The notes under the pieces: model-generated
Told to the model about the DNA's origin: nothing
The model's database searches: none
What the model saw: the letters and a program-made list of their open reading frames with translations, nothing else
Position numbers and translations under genes: made by a program
In this document: positions 35,518 to 47,020 of the stretch, piece after piece
Numbering within the stretch: position 1 is the stretch's first letter
How the letters are laid out: each line of letters opens with the position of its first letter
DNA from: Neoscytalidium dimidiatum
Lineage: Eukaryota > Ascomycota > Dothideomycetes > Botryosphaeriales > Botryosphaeriaceae
DNA: 64,000 nucleotides
Assembly: GCA_037367355.1 (NCBI GenBank)
Contig: CM074696.1
Coordinates: 3,596,001 to 3,660,000 of the forward strand
Reading direction: 5' to 3'

Positions 35518-37068
35518 GTCGTGGCGGGCACGCGGGATGGAAGCTGGTGGAATACGCGGCGGGCGATGGAGAGCGCGACGGAGGCGCAACGGCAGAAGAA
35601 GAGAATTCGTGAAGACGGCGGGAGGGAGCGACACGCACGCCTCAGGAGATGGGAGATGCAAAGGCGGCGGCGGTGCGGCGCTGGAGGCAGAGGGTCTTCT
35701 GCTTGCCTCTTTCGCGCTTGATTACGGATGCGATTCTATGACGATCGAGAGCTGCAGAATCCCGCTGTTCTGCCGACGCGGCGAGTCGCCGATATCTCCG
35801 CCGGTGCCAAACGGAACACCACTCACGTGATTGTTTGAATTTGAATAATATATGCAGTCTTTAGGCCATTCAGTGTTAAATGCAGAGTGCTAGGCTGTCC
35901 AGAAGTAACTAGCAGTAAGCGGAAGTTTGATCATTGGCTAAATTTTCGATATCACAAGATAGATCCGCAAGAAATACACTGCTACCTCTAGAGTTGTCTA
36001 GTCTATAGAGCTCGATATTTCTTATAATTTGCTAGCCAAAGCCCTACCATAGCCTTGACCCTTTGGTGCAAAGATCTTACAAGCTGCTAGTTAGTGACTA
36101 GTATCTATTTTACAGACTAAAACTACCAGCACCGTAATCAGCTGATACAACCAGTCTTTAGGATGTGAATAGGATCATGGATTGCATGCTACTTGAACAG
36201 GCCCCAGTCACTCAGTACGGATCATTGCTCCTCAATTTCGTAGGCAGACTACCGCATTCGTGCTTCCTGGACTCCATTAGGCAATCCCTCGCGTGCCTCG
36301 TTTGCCTGCTTGCCGGGTCATTGAAACTCTAACCTGACTGCAACCATCCTCAAGACTCGAGAACCGTCTCTTACAACATGTGACCCGCCTTGTCCAACAC
36401 TACGGCGAAGAGCTTCTAGCATACTTAGCCATCCTTCTGTAAGGCGGAGGAAGGGTCACGGAAGCCACGAAAGCAAGGTCGGCGATAACGGCAGCGGACA
36501 CGACGCGCAACGGTCACGCCGCAGCCATGACCGCCACCGAGCGAAGCGGCGTACGCTCTTACAAACATCACAAATCCACGCACGACTAATGATACCCCCA
36601 CAAGCCGCGATAACGCAGCACGCGCAATTAGCCGAACGGGTAGCTTCTTGCAGCTCGTCCTCCATTTGCCAGACGAGGATCAAGGCCCTACGCGAGTCAA
36701 TCCCCTGCAGAGAGCGACGCCGCCATCTACCGAGATCCGGGGCGTTTGTTGAGCATGAAGAGGGGACCTGCGCGACCAACGAGGTGCGCTCAGGACAGCA
36801 AGCGATTGCGCGATTATAGCAACATGTCGTGTGACGACTAAAATGCCAACAGTCCTTTAGGCTCTCCATGCGGTGCAACGGAAGAGAGCGGTCGAATCGG
36901 TCCAAGGTGCCGTTTTCACAGCTATGCGAGAACACTGGACACGAGCCGGCATAGCCAGTAGGAGGTCTTCAATTGATGTTTCAGAATACCACACCCGTAA
37001 CGCTCAATGCAAATGGTATCTCAATTCTTTTTCTTTATCCGCTCCATTTTCGCAAACAAAAGCAAGCT
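35518..37068. other. Intergenic with AT-rich, CTAG-rich block
   Basis: The left end holds the Lon promoter. From about 35830 to 36180 the sequence is AT-rich with seven CTAG tetramers within about 220 bp, unlike its neighbours. The right part returns to average composition and contains only short spurious ORFs. Confidence 0.45.
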
Positions 37069-38812
37069 TTAATTACCGCCCAAGAAACTAGCAAAGCCTT
37101 TACCCGCCTTGACGAGCGGATTCTTGCTCTTCGCCGCTGTCTCCTCGTCCGTGTGGTCGACGTAGAACCGCCTACCGTCATCGAGATCGACCTTGGATAG
37201 GTCCCTAATCCAGGGTCCGCGGTGGTAGATGCGAGCGCCGAAGTACATGATCAGGATGAGGATGACGGAGACGTAGTTGGCGAAGAAGTTTTCGGCGCTG
37301 GGGGAGTCGTGGAGCGGGGATACAGCGAGGTAGAACTCGACGATGATGAGGATGATGCACCACGCCAGGCCCCAGTACGCGGCGTACGGGTAGGTCCACG
37401 ACCGCCAGGGCAGGTCGGCGGGCGAGCGGCCCTGGATGGCCCACGCGCGCCGCATGCGGATGTGCGAAAAACAGATGCTGCCCCAGCCGAAGAGCGTGAA
37501 GAGCGACGTCAGGTTCGAGAACCACGTGAAGACGTTGGCACCCGTCTCGCTGACGTTGATGTACGCGAGCGCGCCGCCCAGACCGAGCGTGAGGATAAGG
37601 CCAGCCCACGGGCGGCCCGTCTTGTCGGCACGCGTGAAAATCTTAGGAGCCATGCTCAGCTGTCCGAGACCCATTGTAGTACGCGACCCGCCATACCCAG
37701 AAATAGACCCGGTCGAGATGACGGAGATGAAGATGATAGCGTTCATGATATGAGCCATGGGCTTGAGACCGGCGTCGCGGTAGGCAATGACGAAAGGCGA
37801 AGCATTGGTTCCGGAACCACCGAAGAGGTCGGGGTTCTCGGGCGAAACGGTGATGGTGACCATCAGGGAACCCATCAGGTAGAACAGGGCGAGACGGACC
37901 CAAATGGAGCTGACGGCGTGCGGCACGGCTTTCTTCGGGTTCTTCATCTCGGAAGCGACAAGGCCAGAGTTCTCACCGCCGGACATGGCGAAGATACAGG
38001 TGGGCATGACCGAAAGCCATCCCTTGAAGCCATTGGTAAAGGGCTCCGAGTTCCAGTAGCGGAAACCCACAGCATCGTGGTTGGGCGCACCACCAGCGGA
38101 AATCACTGGAAAGAGTCAGCGGAAACGCTTGCTAAGCGCCTGTTCGGCCTTTGCAACTCACCAATGAAGGAGATGATAACAACAAATATCCATCCGAATT
38201 TGATGGTCGATGCGACAACCTCAACTTCCCCGAACAGTGTGACCGCACCGACGTTGACTGCGATGAGGACCACCCAGAAAATGGAGATCCATCCTGCAAT
38301 AGGGACTTTCGTAGTCCAGTAGCTCAGAACGGTATTGGCGGCCTGGGAAAGTGTAACATTAGAACTGATCTCAGCGGAAACGTGTCGGTTGCACCTACAG
38401 CAAGTTCGTTGGCAATGGTAATCACGTAAGAAAACCAGTAGGACCATCCAAGAGCGAAGGCAGCAGATGGGCAGATGAACTTGGAAGTCCACTGCACATA
38501 GGCAGACGGCAGAGGATACATGATAGCCATCTCGCCGATCGAGTGGGAGACAGACCAGATCATTGAGCCAGCCAGGATGTAACCGATGAAGATACCAGCG
38601 GGACCTCCGTTGACAAGGGAAGTACCACTGCCGAGCCACAAGCCCATGCCAATAGAGGAGCCAAGCGCGATCATGGTCAAGTGGCGGGTACCAAGCATGC
38701 GGCGAAGCTCAGACTCGGCTCCATGGTCGTGGCTCAACGAGTGGACGTCAGCTTCGACGATGCTGCCGCGCTTGTCGTCGGGTGCGACGGCCTTCTCCTT
38801 GGGGCTCTCCAT
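37069..38812 (-). CDS. YAT-type amino-acid permease
   Basis: Three exons (38812-38399, 38342-38162, 38105-37069) give 543 aa with an exact frame. The N-terminal 50 residues are hydrophilic and cytosolic. TM1 has the APC-superfamily HLTMIALGSSIGMGLWLGSG, where unwound helices bind the substrate backbone. The fungal amino-acid permease signature follows, ending in SIGEMAIMYP. Later landmarks are NHDAVGFRYW, the charged MKNPKKAVPHA loop and SGYGGSRT. About twelve membrane helices can be drawn. The likely role is proton-coupled amino-acid uptake at the plasma membrane; specificity cannot be read. No amino-acid metabolic neighbours point to a substrate. Confidence 0.9.
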
Positions 38813-39952
38813 GGTGGGCGGATGGAGGTTGAGGAAGCAGAGGGAGGAGGGGGGAACGAATAGAGCGAGACGAAGCTGACTCGGCCTGAACGAGCAGCAA
38901 GGGGAGTGTCTTATATGTGCATACGGCGGGCAACACGGCTTTAGCGATCAATATTCGAATGGACCTGGCACCACCGCCGCCTCGCTATCCGGAGGCGCCT
39001 CCAGGACCGGGGCGGACGGAGCAGCCGGGCTTCCAGGCCGTTGGATCGCGGCACCCGGCAGGGTTGGCTGATAGAGGCGTATGACATTAGGTAGCAGCCG
39101 TGCTGGCACTGCAACGAACTGGTCGGGTGGAGAGGCCAGGGCTCAGCCAAGCTCCCCGCTTGATTGGACCGAGAGGGCAAACAGGCACGGGGATTTGCGA
39201 GGAGCTGGGATGTTGCAATGCTCCCGCGGGTTGGTTGTCACTTGGCGTCAAGAGATAAGAAGAGTGGGCATACACGAGTTAAGCTGATAAAAGAGATAAA
39301 GGATGCTGTGTGGCGCGTCTTGCCATCTCGGCAGAGCCACGCAAGAGGAAGCTTCGGCAGCTTGATGGCTGAGAGCCAAGGACCAAGACCTTGGGAGGAT
39401 TACTGCAGAAACACCTTCCGGATGCGTGGTACTGCAACGCCAGATCTCAGTTGTACGCTGTTGTGCTGTTTCAACGGGATGGGGCATCCGCAGCGATGCG
39501 GACGGGCTGGGGCTCGCCACGTGACTTGAGTTCCGCCCCCGCACCAAAAGCGAAAACCAGGGCCGAAGTCACTGATAGGGGATGTCCGAAACGGGGTGCG
39601 GGATGCGTGTCTTTTGCGTCTCGGGCTCACATCCTGCCCTCCACCAATAAAGCAGCCATGGTAGTGAGTCGGCGCAGCGCTCGCATGATTTCGTGCATTG
39701 CGGCGCGACTCGATGCAGACGGTAGAAATTTTCGAGAAGGATGACATCCCGGACGGCGGCTCTCGATTCGATTGAATCTACGGACATCTGGTTCTGCACA
39801 ATGCCAGGCGGTCGTCAGCGGGCAACCCAAGCTGCCGGTGGTGCCGATACACCTACCTATCTGATCGCCACTGCTCTGGATCCGGCATGAACCGTCGCGC
39901 AGCACTGACACTACCTCGGCAGCATGCTGGTGTGGTGGTGATCCCCGGCTCT
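38813..39952. other. Intergenic between permease and UPF0303 gene
   Basis: This is about 1.1 kb with the permease promoter at its left end; a TTATATG element near 38910 lies on the upstream side. No coding-quality ORF is present. Confidence 0.45.
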
Positions 39953-40459
39953 TTACTGGCTCTTCAGATACTTCTCGACCGTTTCGACAATGACCTGATG
40001 GTCCCATTCTTGCTTCAGCCCGCTGACGACGATCACGCCAACGATGCCCTCGACGCCCTTGACGCGGACCGGAAAGCCGCCACCATGGATGGCGTAGTCT
40101 CCCGCGCGCTCGCCCAGCATGTACTTCGCGGCGAACTTAGCCTCGTCGCCACTCAGCTTGTTGTGCATGTACCACGAGCTGAAGCCCCAGCGTAGCACGG
40201 TTGCTCGCTTACGGGCCACCCAGGTGTCGTTATCCGCCTGGGTGCCGGACCGGGTAACGGTGTGGAAGAGCAGCTGGTTGCTATTCGCGAGAGATATGTT
40301 GATGACAGCAGGATCGGGGAAATCCAGCAGACGGAAGCGAAGGGCGTTGTCCAGCTCCCAGGCGGTGTTGGCCGTGAAGGAAGGGAATACGAGCGATTGC
40401 TCGATAGCGGCGAGGGACTCAAGGTCGCGTGGGGGGTCGGGGAGGGTTGCGGTCGACAT
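39953..40459 (-). CDS. UPF0303 / DUF336-family protein
   Basis: This is a single-exon, 168-aa protein. Its length and motifs match the UPF0303 family (heme-degrading/GlcG-like fold): ELDNALRFRLLDF near residue 37, VINISLANSNQLLFHTV, RKRATVLRWGFSSW, and YAIHGGGFPVRVKGV followed by VIVVSGLKQEWDH. The yeast member is YBR137W. Some relatives bind heme or associate with protein-targeting factors, but the biochemical role of the fungal protein is not settled. There is no signal peptide or membrane segment, so it is likely cytosolic. It is divergently arranged with the MetE/UROD-like gene across a 1-kb promoter region. Confidence 0.85.
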   Translation of the reverse strand: MSTATLPDPPRDLESLAAIEQSLVFPSFTANTAWELDNALRFRLLDFPDPAVINISLANSNQLLFHTVTRSGTQADNDTWVARKRATVLRWGFSSWYMHNKLSGDEAKFAAKYMLGERAGDYAIHGGGFPVRVKGVEGIVGVIVVSGLKQEWDHQVIVETVEKYLKSQ

Positions 40460-41431
40460 TGTGTTGATTTATATGCGCGAGGAGGGGCAGAGACGGTTTT
40501 GCAGCAGGAAGAGGTGGTAGATGTCGTCGCAAGGGCGTAGGGCGTGCAGACATGTTGGCGTTTGTCATCATCTCCACCCCACTTGACAGCAGGCGGCAGT
40601 ACGCTCTCGCTGCCGATTTCGCATCAAACCAGCTTCACATGGTGTGATGCTGGCACTCCCATGCTTGCAGACTGTGTGACCGGCCTCGCCAACGCTGGCT
40701 CCCCATGAACTGCGCTGCTGCAGCAAACCGGGAGACCGGAACGCGGCTTCGACAGGCGTTGGCCGGGATGGCGCCGGGACGAAGCTTTATCTGAGGCCTT
40801 TTCCCCCTCCAGCCTGGTTCCCGGACCTCGACCTCGCTACTTCCATCAACCTCCACCGTCACTCGGCCTGCATGCTGCAGCTGCGTGACGACCCTGCCGT
40901 ACGCGCATAGTGAATGTTTTCACCTCTGCCGCCTGCAGATGCCCAGAGACCCCGCAGACGGCGGGCATGGCTAGACCACCATCAACATACCCTCTCTCGC
41001 GTGGACGACGTGTTTATATTGGAGCATTGCGAGATGACAACACAGCTACATCTGCGACCGCTTCCCGAGTGCGCGGCACATCTAACGGTCGGCGATTCCG
41101 TCGCATTCTCGTAGTATATACTAATGTATGGTTTCTTTTTCACTGCTGTGTTACCAGCCCAGGCCTCGCCCCCAGCGATCTCCAACACTACGGATCTCCC
41201 CGAGCGAGCGCATCGGGGAAGAGCCATGCCGGGCATCTGGACCGCGTTCCCCGCCCGACGTCTGGCTGAATGCCCTCGTGTTTCTTCTCGCGCCTGCTGC
41301 AGCTTCCGCGGTGGGTTCAGAAAGCGTGAGGCGATGTGTACCTATTTTCTTTCCCCGCCTCGTCTCCCGTCTTGCCTCATCGCTCTTCGCCAGCAACATC
41401 CTCGGATCTGTGACACACCAGCCTGAGAATC
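40460..41431. other. Shared promoter region of UPF0303 and MetE/UROD-like genes
   Basis: The two genes start outward from this 972-bp stretch. ORFs here are short and lack recognisable motifs. Confidence 0.45.
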
Positions 41432-42574
41432 ATGACAACAACTCAGCCTCGTGGGGTTCACTTGGTTGGCAGCGTCTGCTTGCCTTCCGCCGAGGATGTG
41501 TTCCGCAAGAGCGTTGAGCTGCTTCCTGGTCGACTTCGCCGCATCCCGGACGGCGAGACTCAGTACCGCCAGCTGTTCACATTCTTCCAGCGCGAAGTCT
41601 TCTCGGCCGCACCGCAAGTTCTGCGCCAGTATGATGCTACCTTTAACACCGTTCCAATCGACACACTGCCGTCAGACGAGGAGATTGAGCGCGTGGTCAA
41701 GAGTCTACCGGAGCTCCACACTGGCTACGACAAAGCCGCGATTGAATCCTACCAGCTATTCTCAGAACTGCGCCAGGAAGGCGTCATTCCCGAGGGTATC
41801 AAATTCCAGGTCTCGTTACCCACTCCACTCAACGTTGTGGTCATTATTGCAGAACCGTACCAGGCCGCCATCGAGCCGCTCTACGAAGCCGCTTTGCTCC
41901 GAGATCTTCGAAAAATCGAACAAGCGATCCCCCCCGAAGACCTCTCAATCCAGTGGGATGTTGCTTCCGAGTTCGCCATGATGGAGGGAGCGGTCTGGCC
42001 GCACTTTAAGCCATGGTTTTCGCCCGTCCGCGAGCACATCGACCAAGAACTTCAACGTCTTGTGAATGCGGTGAATCCGAAGGTCGATGTCGGTGCCCAC
42101 CTTTGTTATGGCGACCTGGGCCATCGCCACTTCTTCGAACCGAGGGACATGGCATTGTTGGTGGATGTAGCGAACACGCTCTTGAAAAAGGCTGAGAGGC
42201 CGATCACCTGGATTCACATGCCTGTTCCCAAGGAAAGAGACGATGCGCCGTATTTTGCGCCTCTGAAAACTCTTGAGCTTGGTTCTACCGAATTATACCT
42301 GGGCGTGGTTCATGCTGAAGATGAAGAAGGCACCCGCCGAAGAATCGCAGCCGCCTCGCGGGTGGTCAAGGACTTTTCGGTCGCCACTGAGTGTGGTTTG
42401 GGGCGCACACCCCCAGAACATTTCTCTTCAATCATGTCCATCTCTGCTGCTGTTTCGTCGCCGCTGTTGAATCCGATCACCAGCTCCGTGGGTGGGTCAG
42501 CGAACGGCTCTGCAAAAAAAACTAGCGGGCCGGCATTATCGCTGAGCAGCGCAACCCACTCGCGTTGCTCGTGA
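41432..42574 (+). CDS. MetE/UROD-superfamily protein
   Basis: This is a single-exon, 380-aa protein. It begins RGVHLVGSVCLPSAEDVF and LRRIPDGETQYRQLF, then has IKFQVSLPTPLNVV, LSIQWDVASEF, VGAHLCYGDLGHRHF and ATECGLGRTPPE. These are the strand ends of a UROD/MetE-like TIM barrel. Cobalamin-independent methionine synthase transfers methyl groups on this fold, but this family is half its length. His and Cys residues at the strand ends may bind zinc; I cannot prove this. The last 40 residues are Ser/Thr-rich and look like a non-conserved tail. Fungal homologues are mostly uncharacterised. The O-methyltransferase gene is the next coding gene to the right. Confidence 0.75.
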   Translation: MTTTQPRGVHLVGSVCLPSAEDVFRKSVELLPGRLRRIPDGETQYRQLFTFFQREVFSAAPQVLRQYDATFNTVPIDTLPSDEEIERVVKSLPELHTGYDKAAIESYQLFSELRQEGVIPEGIKFQVSLPTPLNVVVIIAEPYQAAIEPLYEAALLRDLRKIEQAIPPEDLSIQWDVASEFAMMEGAVWPHFKPWFSPVREHIDQELQRLVNAVNPKVDVGAHLCYGDLGHRHFFEPRDMALLVDVANTLLKKAERPITWIHMPVPKERDDAPYFAPLKTLELGSTELYLGVVHAEDEEGTRRRIAAASRVVKDFSVATECGLGRTPPEHFSSIMSISAAVSSPLLNPITSSVGGSANGSAKKTSGPALSLSSATHSRCS

Positions 42575-43028
42575 GGTCTCCCACGGCCCATTCCTGGGAT
42601 TTTTCATAGTTGCAGTGTATCCAGAATCAGAATTTTCTGACCCAATGATATCTTTCACGGGTGGTCTTGTTCTGGTAATGCGTGAGCTCGGTCGCTGTCT
42701 CGTAACAGCGGTACACCGTTCCGAAGTACCATAGACCACGCCCGCCACGTGCCTACAACCGCAACGGCTTCTACCAACTTGGCAAATCATCCCACCCATG
42801 AACCGCGGAAGATCCGGTGGGTCTTTTGTGTGATGGTCCGACCCGATCCATCTTCGGCTGCTCTCGCCGTAACCAGGCCGCAAACTGTAGTTCTGGACTC
42901 CCACTCGTGGCTGTGTACCACGGCTACCAACTCACTCCCAAACTTTGCCCCCGGCGCCCCAAAATCTCTGCGATGTAACAGCGGTTCAGAGAAAATTTTT
43001 CCCTTAGCGCGCACGCGGCTCTCTAGAG

Positions 43029-43036
43029 TATAAATA
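43029..43036 (+). promoter_or_regulatory. Orphan TATA box
   Basis: TATAAATA is followed by a strongly pyrimidine-rich stretch at about 43040-43090, the usual look of a fungal core promoter and start region. No ORF longer than about 100 codons follows on the plus strand, so any transcript would be non-coding. Confidence 0.4.
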
Positions 43037-43134
43037 CCTCGCACTTCTCGCTCTCAGCTCCATCCTTCTCTCCCATTCATCCCCAAGTATCTTGTGTTGT
43101 AACCCTCTGCACCACTTCTGGTCACTATCCCCTG

Positions 43135-43450
43135 CGCTTTCTCTACTGTAGGCTACTATATTACTAGCCATTCATCATCTTCTATGTCCGTTCCTACTGT
43201 TGACTACCACACTGGAGACTACTACCTGCTGACTTTTCTGCTGTGGAATTACTGCACTGGCAACCACCGTTTCTTATGCCGCTTATCCTCTTGACTACTG
43301 CGCTAGCGACTACAATTCCCTATTCACCATTCTACTGTATACTGGTCGTCACTATCTCTACATCCTTTCTGCTATAGGCTACCACTTTGGTGGCACTGTT
43401 TCCTGAGCCCTTCCTGCTGTAGACTATCGCACCGAGAGTCAAGGTCTCCT
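43135..43450. repeat. Degenerate tandem repeat
   Basis: About seven imperfect units of 40-55 bp recur, each built around a CTACTGT or CTGCTGT core followed by GACTAC and often CACTGG. The units have diverged strongly in sequence and length. Confidence 0.45.
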
Positions 43451-43561
43451 TGTCTCTCTTGTCCCTTCTGATACATATCACTGTAGTTGTGGTGCTCTTT
43501 CCTGCTTGGTTTCGCACATGTGCTACTCCTTCCCCTGCCATTTATAGGGTTCCATCTAGAA

Positions 43562-43622
43562 GGTGTACGTGGAGGAAGCCGGACGACGAGCTTGCGCCTT
43601 CACGTGGCGTCCGGTGTGAGTA
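43562..43622. repeat. Hairpin repeat, copy A
   Basis: The core is CCGGACG at 43579-43585 pairing with CGTCCGG at 43608-43614, enclosing a 22-nt loop with a CACGTG motif. About 60 bp match copy D near-identically. A shared CCAAGACAAGCTC follows shortly after both. Confidence 0.75.
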
Positions 43623-43750
43623 GTCCGGCCTAGCCAGCCGGACGAAACCAAGACAAGCTCAACCTGCCATTTAGCTGGGCTGCGACGCATGCCCGCATGC
43701 GCCTCAGTTCCAGATCCCATCTGTCACCACTTACTCCTACGGACATGAAT

Positions 43751-43788
43751 CCGGACCACGAGCTCGGGCCCAACCGCCGGGCGTCCGG
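43751..43788. repeat. Hairpin repeat, copy B (diverged)
   Basis: CCGGACC at 43751 faces CGTCCGG at 43782-43788 with one mismatched arm base. The loop has the same length class, and the downstream GTGCGAG resembles the other copies. Confidence 0.55.
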
Positions 43789-44091
43789 TGCGAGGCAGCT
43801 CTCCCATCCAAACTGACATACGCGTCTCACCACCCACCCCCTCCCCACCCGCGTAGACCAGCTCGTCGGACGGACATGTCGGATAGCTCTCGGCCCAGAC
43901 GGTGAAGCTCCGAGACAAAGACCAACGCCGCCACCGGGCGGCCCCTTGGTTCGCTGTCTCTGCTCAGCCTGACTGGCCGTGGGTGGTCCATAGGCTGTCC
44001 GCCGACGACTGACAGGAAACGCGTAGTTGTCAGCGGGATGGGAGAGGGCCCCGTAACAGCGAGCTCACCGCCACCTTCCCGCCTTAAAATT

Positions 44092-44129
44092 CCGGACGAT
44101 TGGAGCCTAGCGCCCTCCGCGGCGTCCGG
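44092..44129. repeat. Hairpin repeat, copy C
   Basis: Perfect 7-bp arms, CCGGACG at 44092-44098 and CGTCCGG at 44123-44129, are followed by GTGCGAGTACTCC. The loop sequence is diverged from copies A and D. Confidence 0.6.
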
Positions 44130-44311
44130 TGCGAGTACTCCCTTTCCAGCGTCCCTTTTCTTTCCCCACCCGCTTTCAAGGGCAAGAAAAAGGGACGGGG
44201 AAACGGGGAGGAAACTGAGACTGGCTCTCTGCGCAGCGAGGGGCTGGGTTTCGACCTTTGTCCTGCGCTGGCAGTATTTGACATACTATCATATGGTTGA
44301 AAAATTTAACT

Positions 44312-44372
44312 GGTGTATGTGGAGGGGGCCGGACGATTGAGCTTGCGCCTTCACGTGGCGTCCGGTGTGAGT
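44312..44372. repeat. Hairpin repeat, copy D
   Basis: Arms at 44329-44335 and 44359-44365 enclose a loop that shares GAGCTTGCGCCTTCACGTG with copy A. The flanks GGTGTAYGTGGAGG and GTGTGAGTA are also shared. It lies 750 bp from copy A in the same orientation. Confidence 0.75.
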
Positions 44373-44721
44373 ACCTCGCAGAGAGGGAAACCAAGACAAG
44401 CTCGTAGATAAACATTCAGGCAGCAAATGAAACATTCTCGTTCATTGTGATCAAAGTTGTATTCAATACATGATTCGTTCAAAAAGCCATCAAACGATGG
44501 TGAACCGAAATCCTCGTATCCCAAGCAGAATTCTTTCCTCGTGCTTCTATCTCCAGAATGATAAATTGCCGTTGAGCCCATACGTTCACACGCCAAGTAG
44601 AGATTGCCCCAATCGCGCTGAGCGCACAAAGCCTGCCAGCAGGACATGTTGCCACCCGCGAGCGTCCCTTTCTTACAAGTACAAACATGATCCCGCTTAC
44701 CCATGGCGGGGAACGTCTCTT

Positions 44722-46180
44722 CTAAACCGCCAGCCTCGCCTCGATAGCCCCGAAAGGCGTGCCAGGCGCCTTGTAGAACTTCTCGACCTTCAGGTCTACC
44801 TGTGCCAGTAAGTCCTCCCACTGCTTCTCGGTCCTCTCCATGCCCGTGAAAGTCATCATGAGCATATCGGTAAATGCGCTCTCCGCGCTCACGCCTTTAG
44901 TCGGCAGGATCTGCTCCGCAATGACCACGCGCGACAGCTGCGGATCCATCGCGTCGACGAGCTGCTTCAGGATCTTGACGCAGCTGGGGTCGGCCCAGTC
45001 GTGCAGGACGCGGCGGAGATAGTAAATGCGGGCGCCTGTTGCGTCCCTCTGTCAGCCCGCGAGCACCATTGATCGAAACAGGATGCAGAAAAAAAAAAAA
45101 AAAACAAGCTCACCCTTGACGGGCTGCGGCGCGAAGAAGTCGTGCGCCACGCTCTCCACGCCGTCGATCCGCGGCGCGTCCGCCACGACCTCGGCGCGGT
45201 CCTGCAGCACGACGCGGCCCTTGACGTCCGCGCAAAGCTCCCGAATCTTACGCGACGTGTGACCCGCGCCGCCGCCAACGTCGACGACGAGCGGCGTGTC
45301 CGCATCCGACGGCGCTTCCGCAACCTTCTCCGCGAAGGGGTACAGGCCGATGGACCAGATGCCGTCGAAGCTGCGGGCCTTCATGGCGCGGTTGGAGTTG
45401 CTCTGGCGGTCGGGGAACTGCGCCAGGTGGGCCCACATCTCCTTGCCGCCGGTGCGGTGGGCGAAGGTGTACGGGCAGTTGGTGGGCTCGACGGGCTGGC
45501 TGAAGCCGTTGGCGAGAAAGTACTGGTTCATGAGGGCGAAGGCGGGCCATGACTCGTCGATGATGTGCTTGAACGTGGCGACAAGGTCGGGATTGGTGAG
45601 GGCGACAGAAGCCGGAGTGTGGGCGTAGGTCTCTGCGTCGATTTCGGCGAGAGGGCCGTTGACGGTGGCGTTGCGGAGGAGGCGAACTGGTGGTGGGAGA
45701 TATCAGTTGATGCGTCTCGGCATGCTGGCTGCTGGACAAGCGGGCTTACCAAGCAGTGTTTTCTCTACCGGGGTCTCCAGTTGTTTCATCAGTTCATCAG
45801 CTGGGACAGGAGTGCCGTCTACTGGCAGTTCACTGAAGACGCCTATTTCTAACAGTGACCTGATAGCGGCGGTTTGGCACATCTATGCATTCCCATGAGC
45901 ACAAGTTGCGCTTGGACGGGGGATGAGTTCCTTCACTGACAGCTCCGATCTGCTCGAACAGGCTACCAATGGGATCCTGGACCTCTCGTAAGAGGTTCTT
46001 GACCTCCGCCGTCAAAGCCATCTGGGCAGTGGTTGTTTCTGGTGCATGAGCGCCACTGCCGAGGTCTTTCTGGGATATCTCGGCGTGCGTCTCGGTGGCG
46101 GAGCTGACGCGGGCAATTGCGTCTTGGATTGAGGCGGTGCGCCGAGCAACGGATTCTGGGGTAGCGGTAGGAGCAGACAT
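44722..46180 (-). CDS. SAM-dependent O-methyltransferase
   Basis: Four exons (46180-45941, 45882-45750, 45686-45114, 45035-44722) give 419 aa with an exact frame. The N-terminal third is helical and fits the dimerisation domain of plant-type O-methyltransferases. PLVVDVGGGAGH at about residues 257-268 is SAM motif I. VVLQDRAEVV follows as the acidic SAM-binding strand. LRRVLHDWAD carries His327, the expected catalytic base. Intron 3 contains a 16-T run in the sense direction (45089-45104). Fungal members often methylate polyketides or other phenolics; the substrate here is unknown. The gene is divergent from the SnoaL-like gene. Confidence 0.88.
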
Positions 46181-47020
46181 GTTAAACGGCGAATGAACTG
46201 TTGATAAGTTCCAAAACAGCAAGCCATCCTGTCTTTAAATGCTGCTTCAGCGTTGTGGTTTCGGCAGCATCAGCTTACACAGTAAACCGCGGCTGCCTGG
46301 GTGGTGGGTGGCCGTGGCCGGGCTGCGCGGCGTGAAGGATCTGGAGGCGCGGTCCATGGTCATCGAGATGGAGGGCAAGCGGGCTCGGTGGCTTGCAGCA
46401 GACGTGGGGCAAGCCGAGTCTATACAGCACTTGGGCAGCCCTGCTGCCAGGAGGTTTCGCGCAGCGGCTAGCCCAGACGGGAAAGCACGACCAAGCCGGA
46501 GTCGGGTACGTTGATCATCCGAACAACGCGAAGCCAAACAGCACCGGCCAGCGCGCCAACCCTCCTCAGCCGACAACCACTCCCATCGGCTAATCAGCAG
46601 CTCCAGAGTCAGTCAAAATGGCCTCTCCCCACCCCGCACCACACTCTCAAGATCTCCCCGCGCCTCGTCGCTGCCTGAGTCCGGCATTGGCTCCCACCCT
46701 AAGCCTTGTGCTGCTTCAGGCAGAAAACCGAAGGATTGCTCGCGCATGACCCCAGCCCGCCCAGCAACTCGGTCTCGGTCTTCTCGCGAAGCCGACGTCC
46801 ATTTATGAGCCCGCCCCGGACACCTTGACGCGGCCCGCCCTTTAGAAACGAGTCTGCTGGTCCCTGAATTCTGCGTGCGTCTCCACCAGGGTTCGAAAAC
46901 CTGCCGACTGCGTCCGCCACTCGTTGTTGTCCGAACAAGCAAAGCGTCATCCAATCCCTCCCGTCGTAAACCATTCCTTTTCCGGTCCCGGTCGCCCATC
47001 CCGTCTCACCACACACCACC
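46181..47020. other. Shared promoter of O-methyltransferase and SnoaL-like genes
   Basis: This is an 840-bp divergent intergenic region. A GGTTCGAAAACC palindrome-like sequence lies near 46890 but does not fit a tRNA arm. No ORF here is convincing. Confidence 0.45.

Larger units (their letters stand above)
42575..44721. other. Non-coding block with repeats
   Basis: This 2.1-kb stretch has no convincing gene. It contains a TATA box at 43029, a degenerate tandem repeat at about 43135-43450 and four hairpin repeats at 43562-44372, each listed separately. Confidence 0.5.

Noticed and set aside
37222..38322. A 366-codon plus-strand frame
   Set aside because: It is the antisense shadow of the amino-acid permease, whose minus-strand exons have exact frames and conserved motifs.
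45089..45104. The 16-base A run (T run in sense) as a frameshift in the O-methyltransferase
   Set aside because: It lies inside intron 3, and the exons on both sides join in frame.
46880..46910. A GGTTCGAAAACC sequence resembling a tRNA T-arm
   Set aside because: No matching acceptor stem, D-arm or anticodon arm can be drawn at the right distances.
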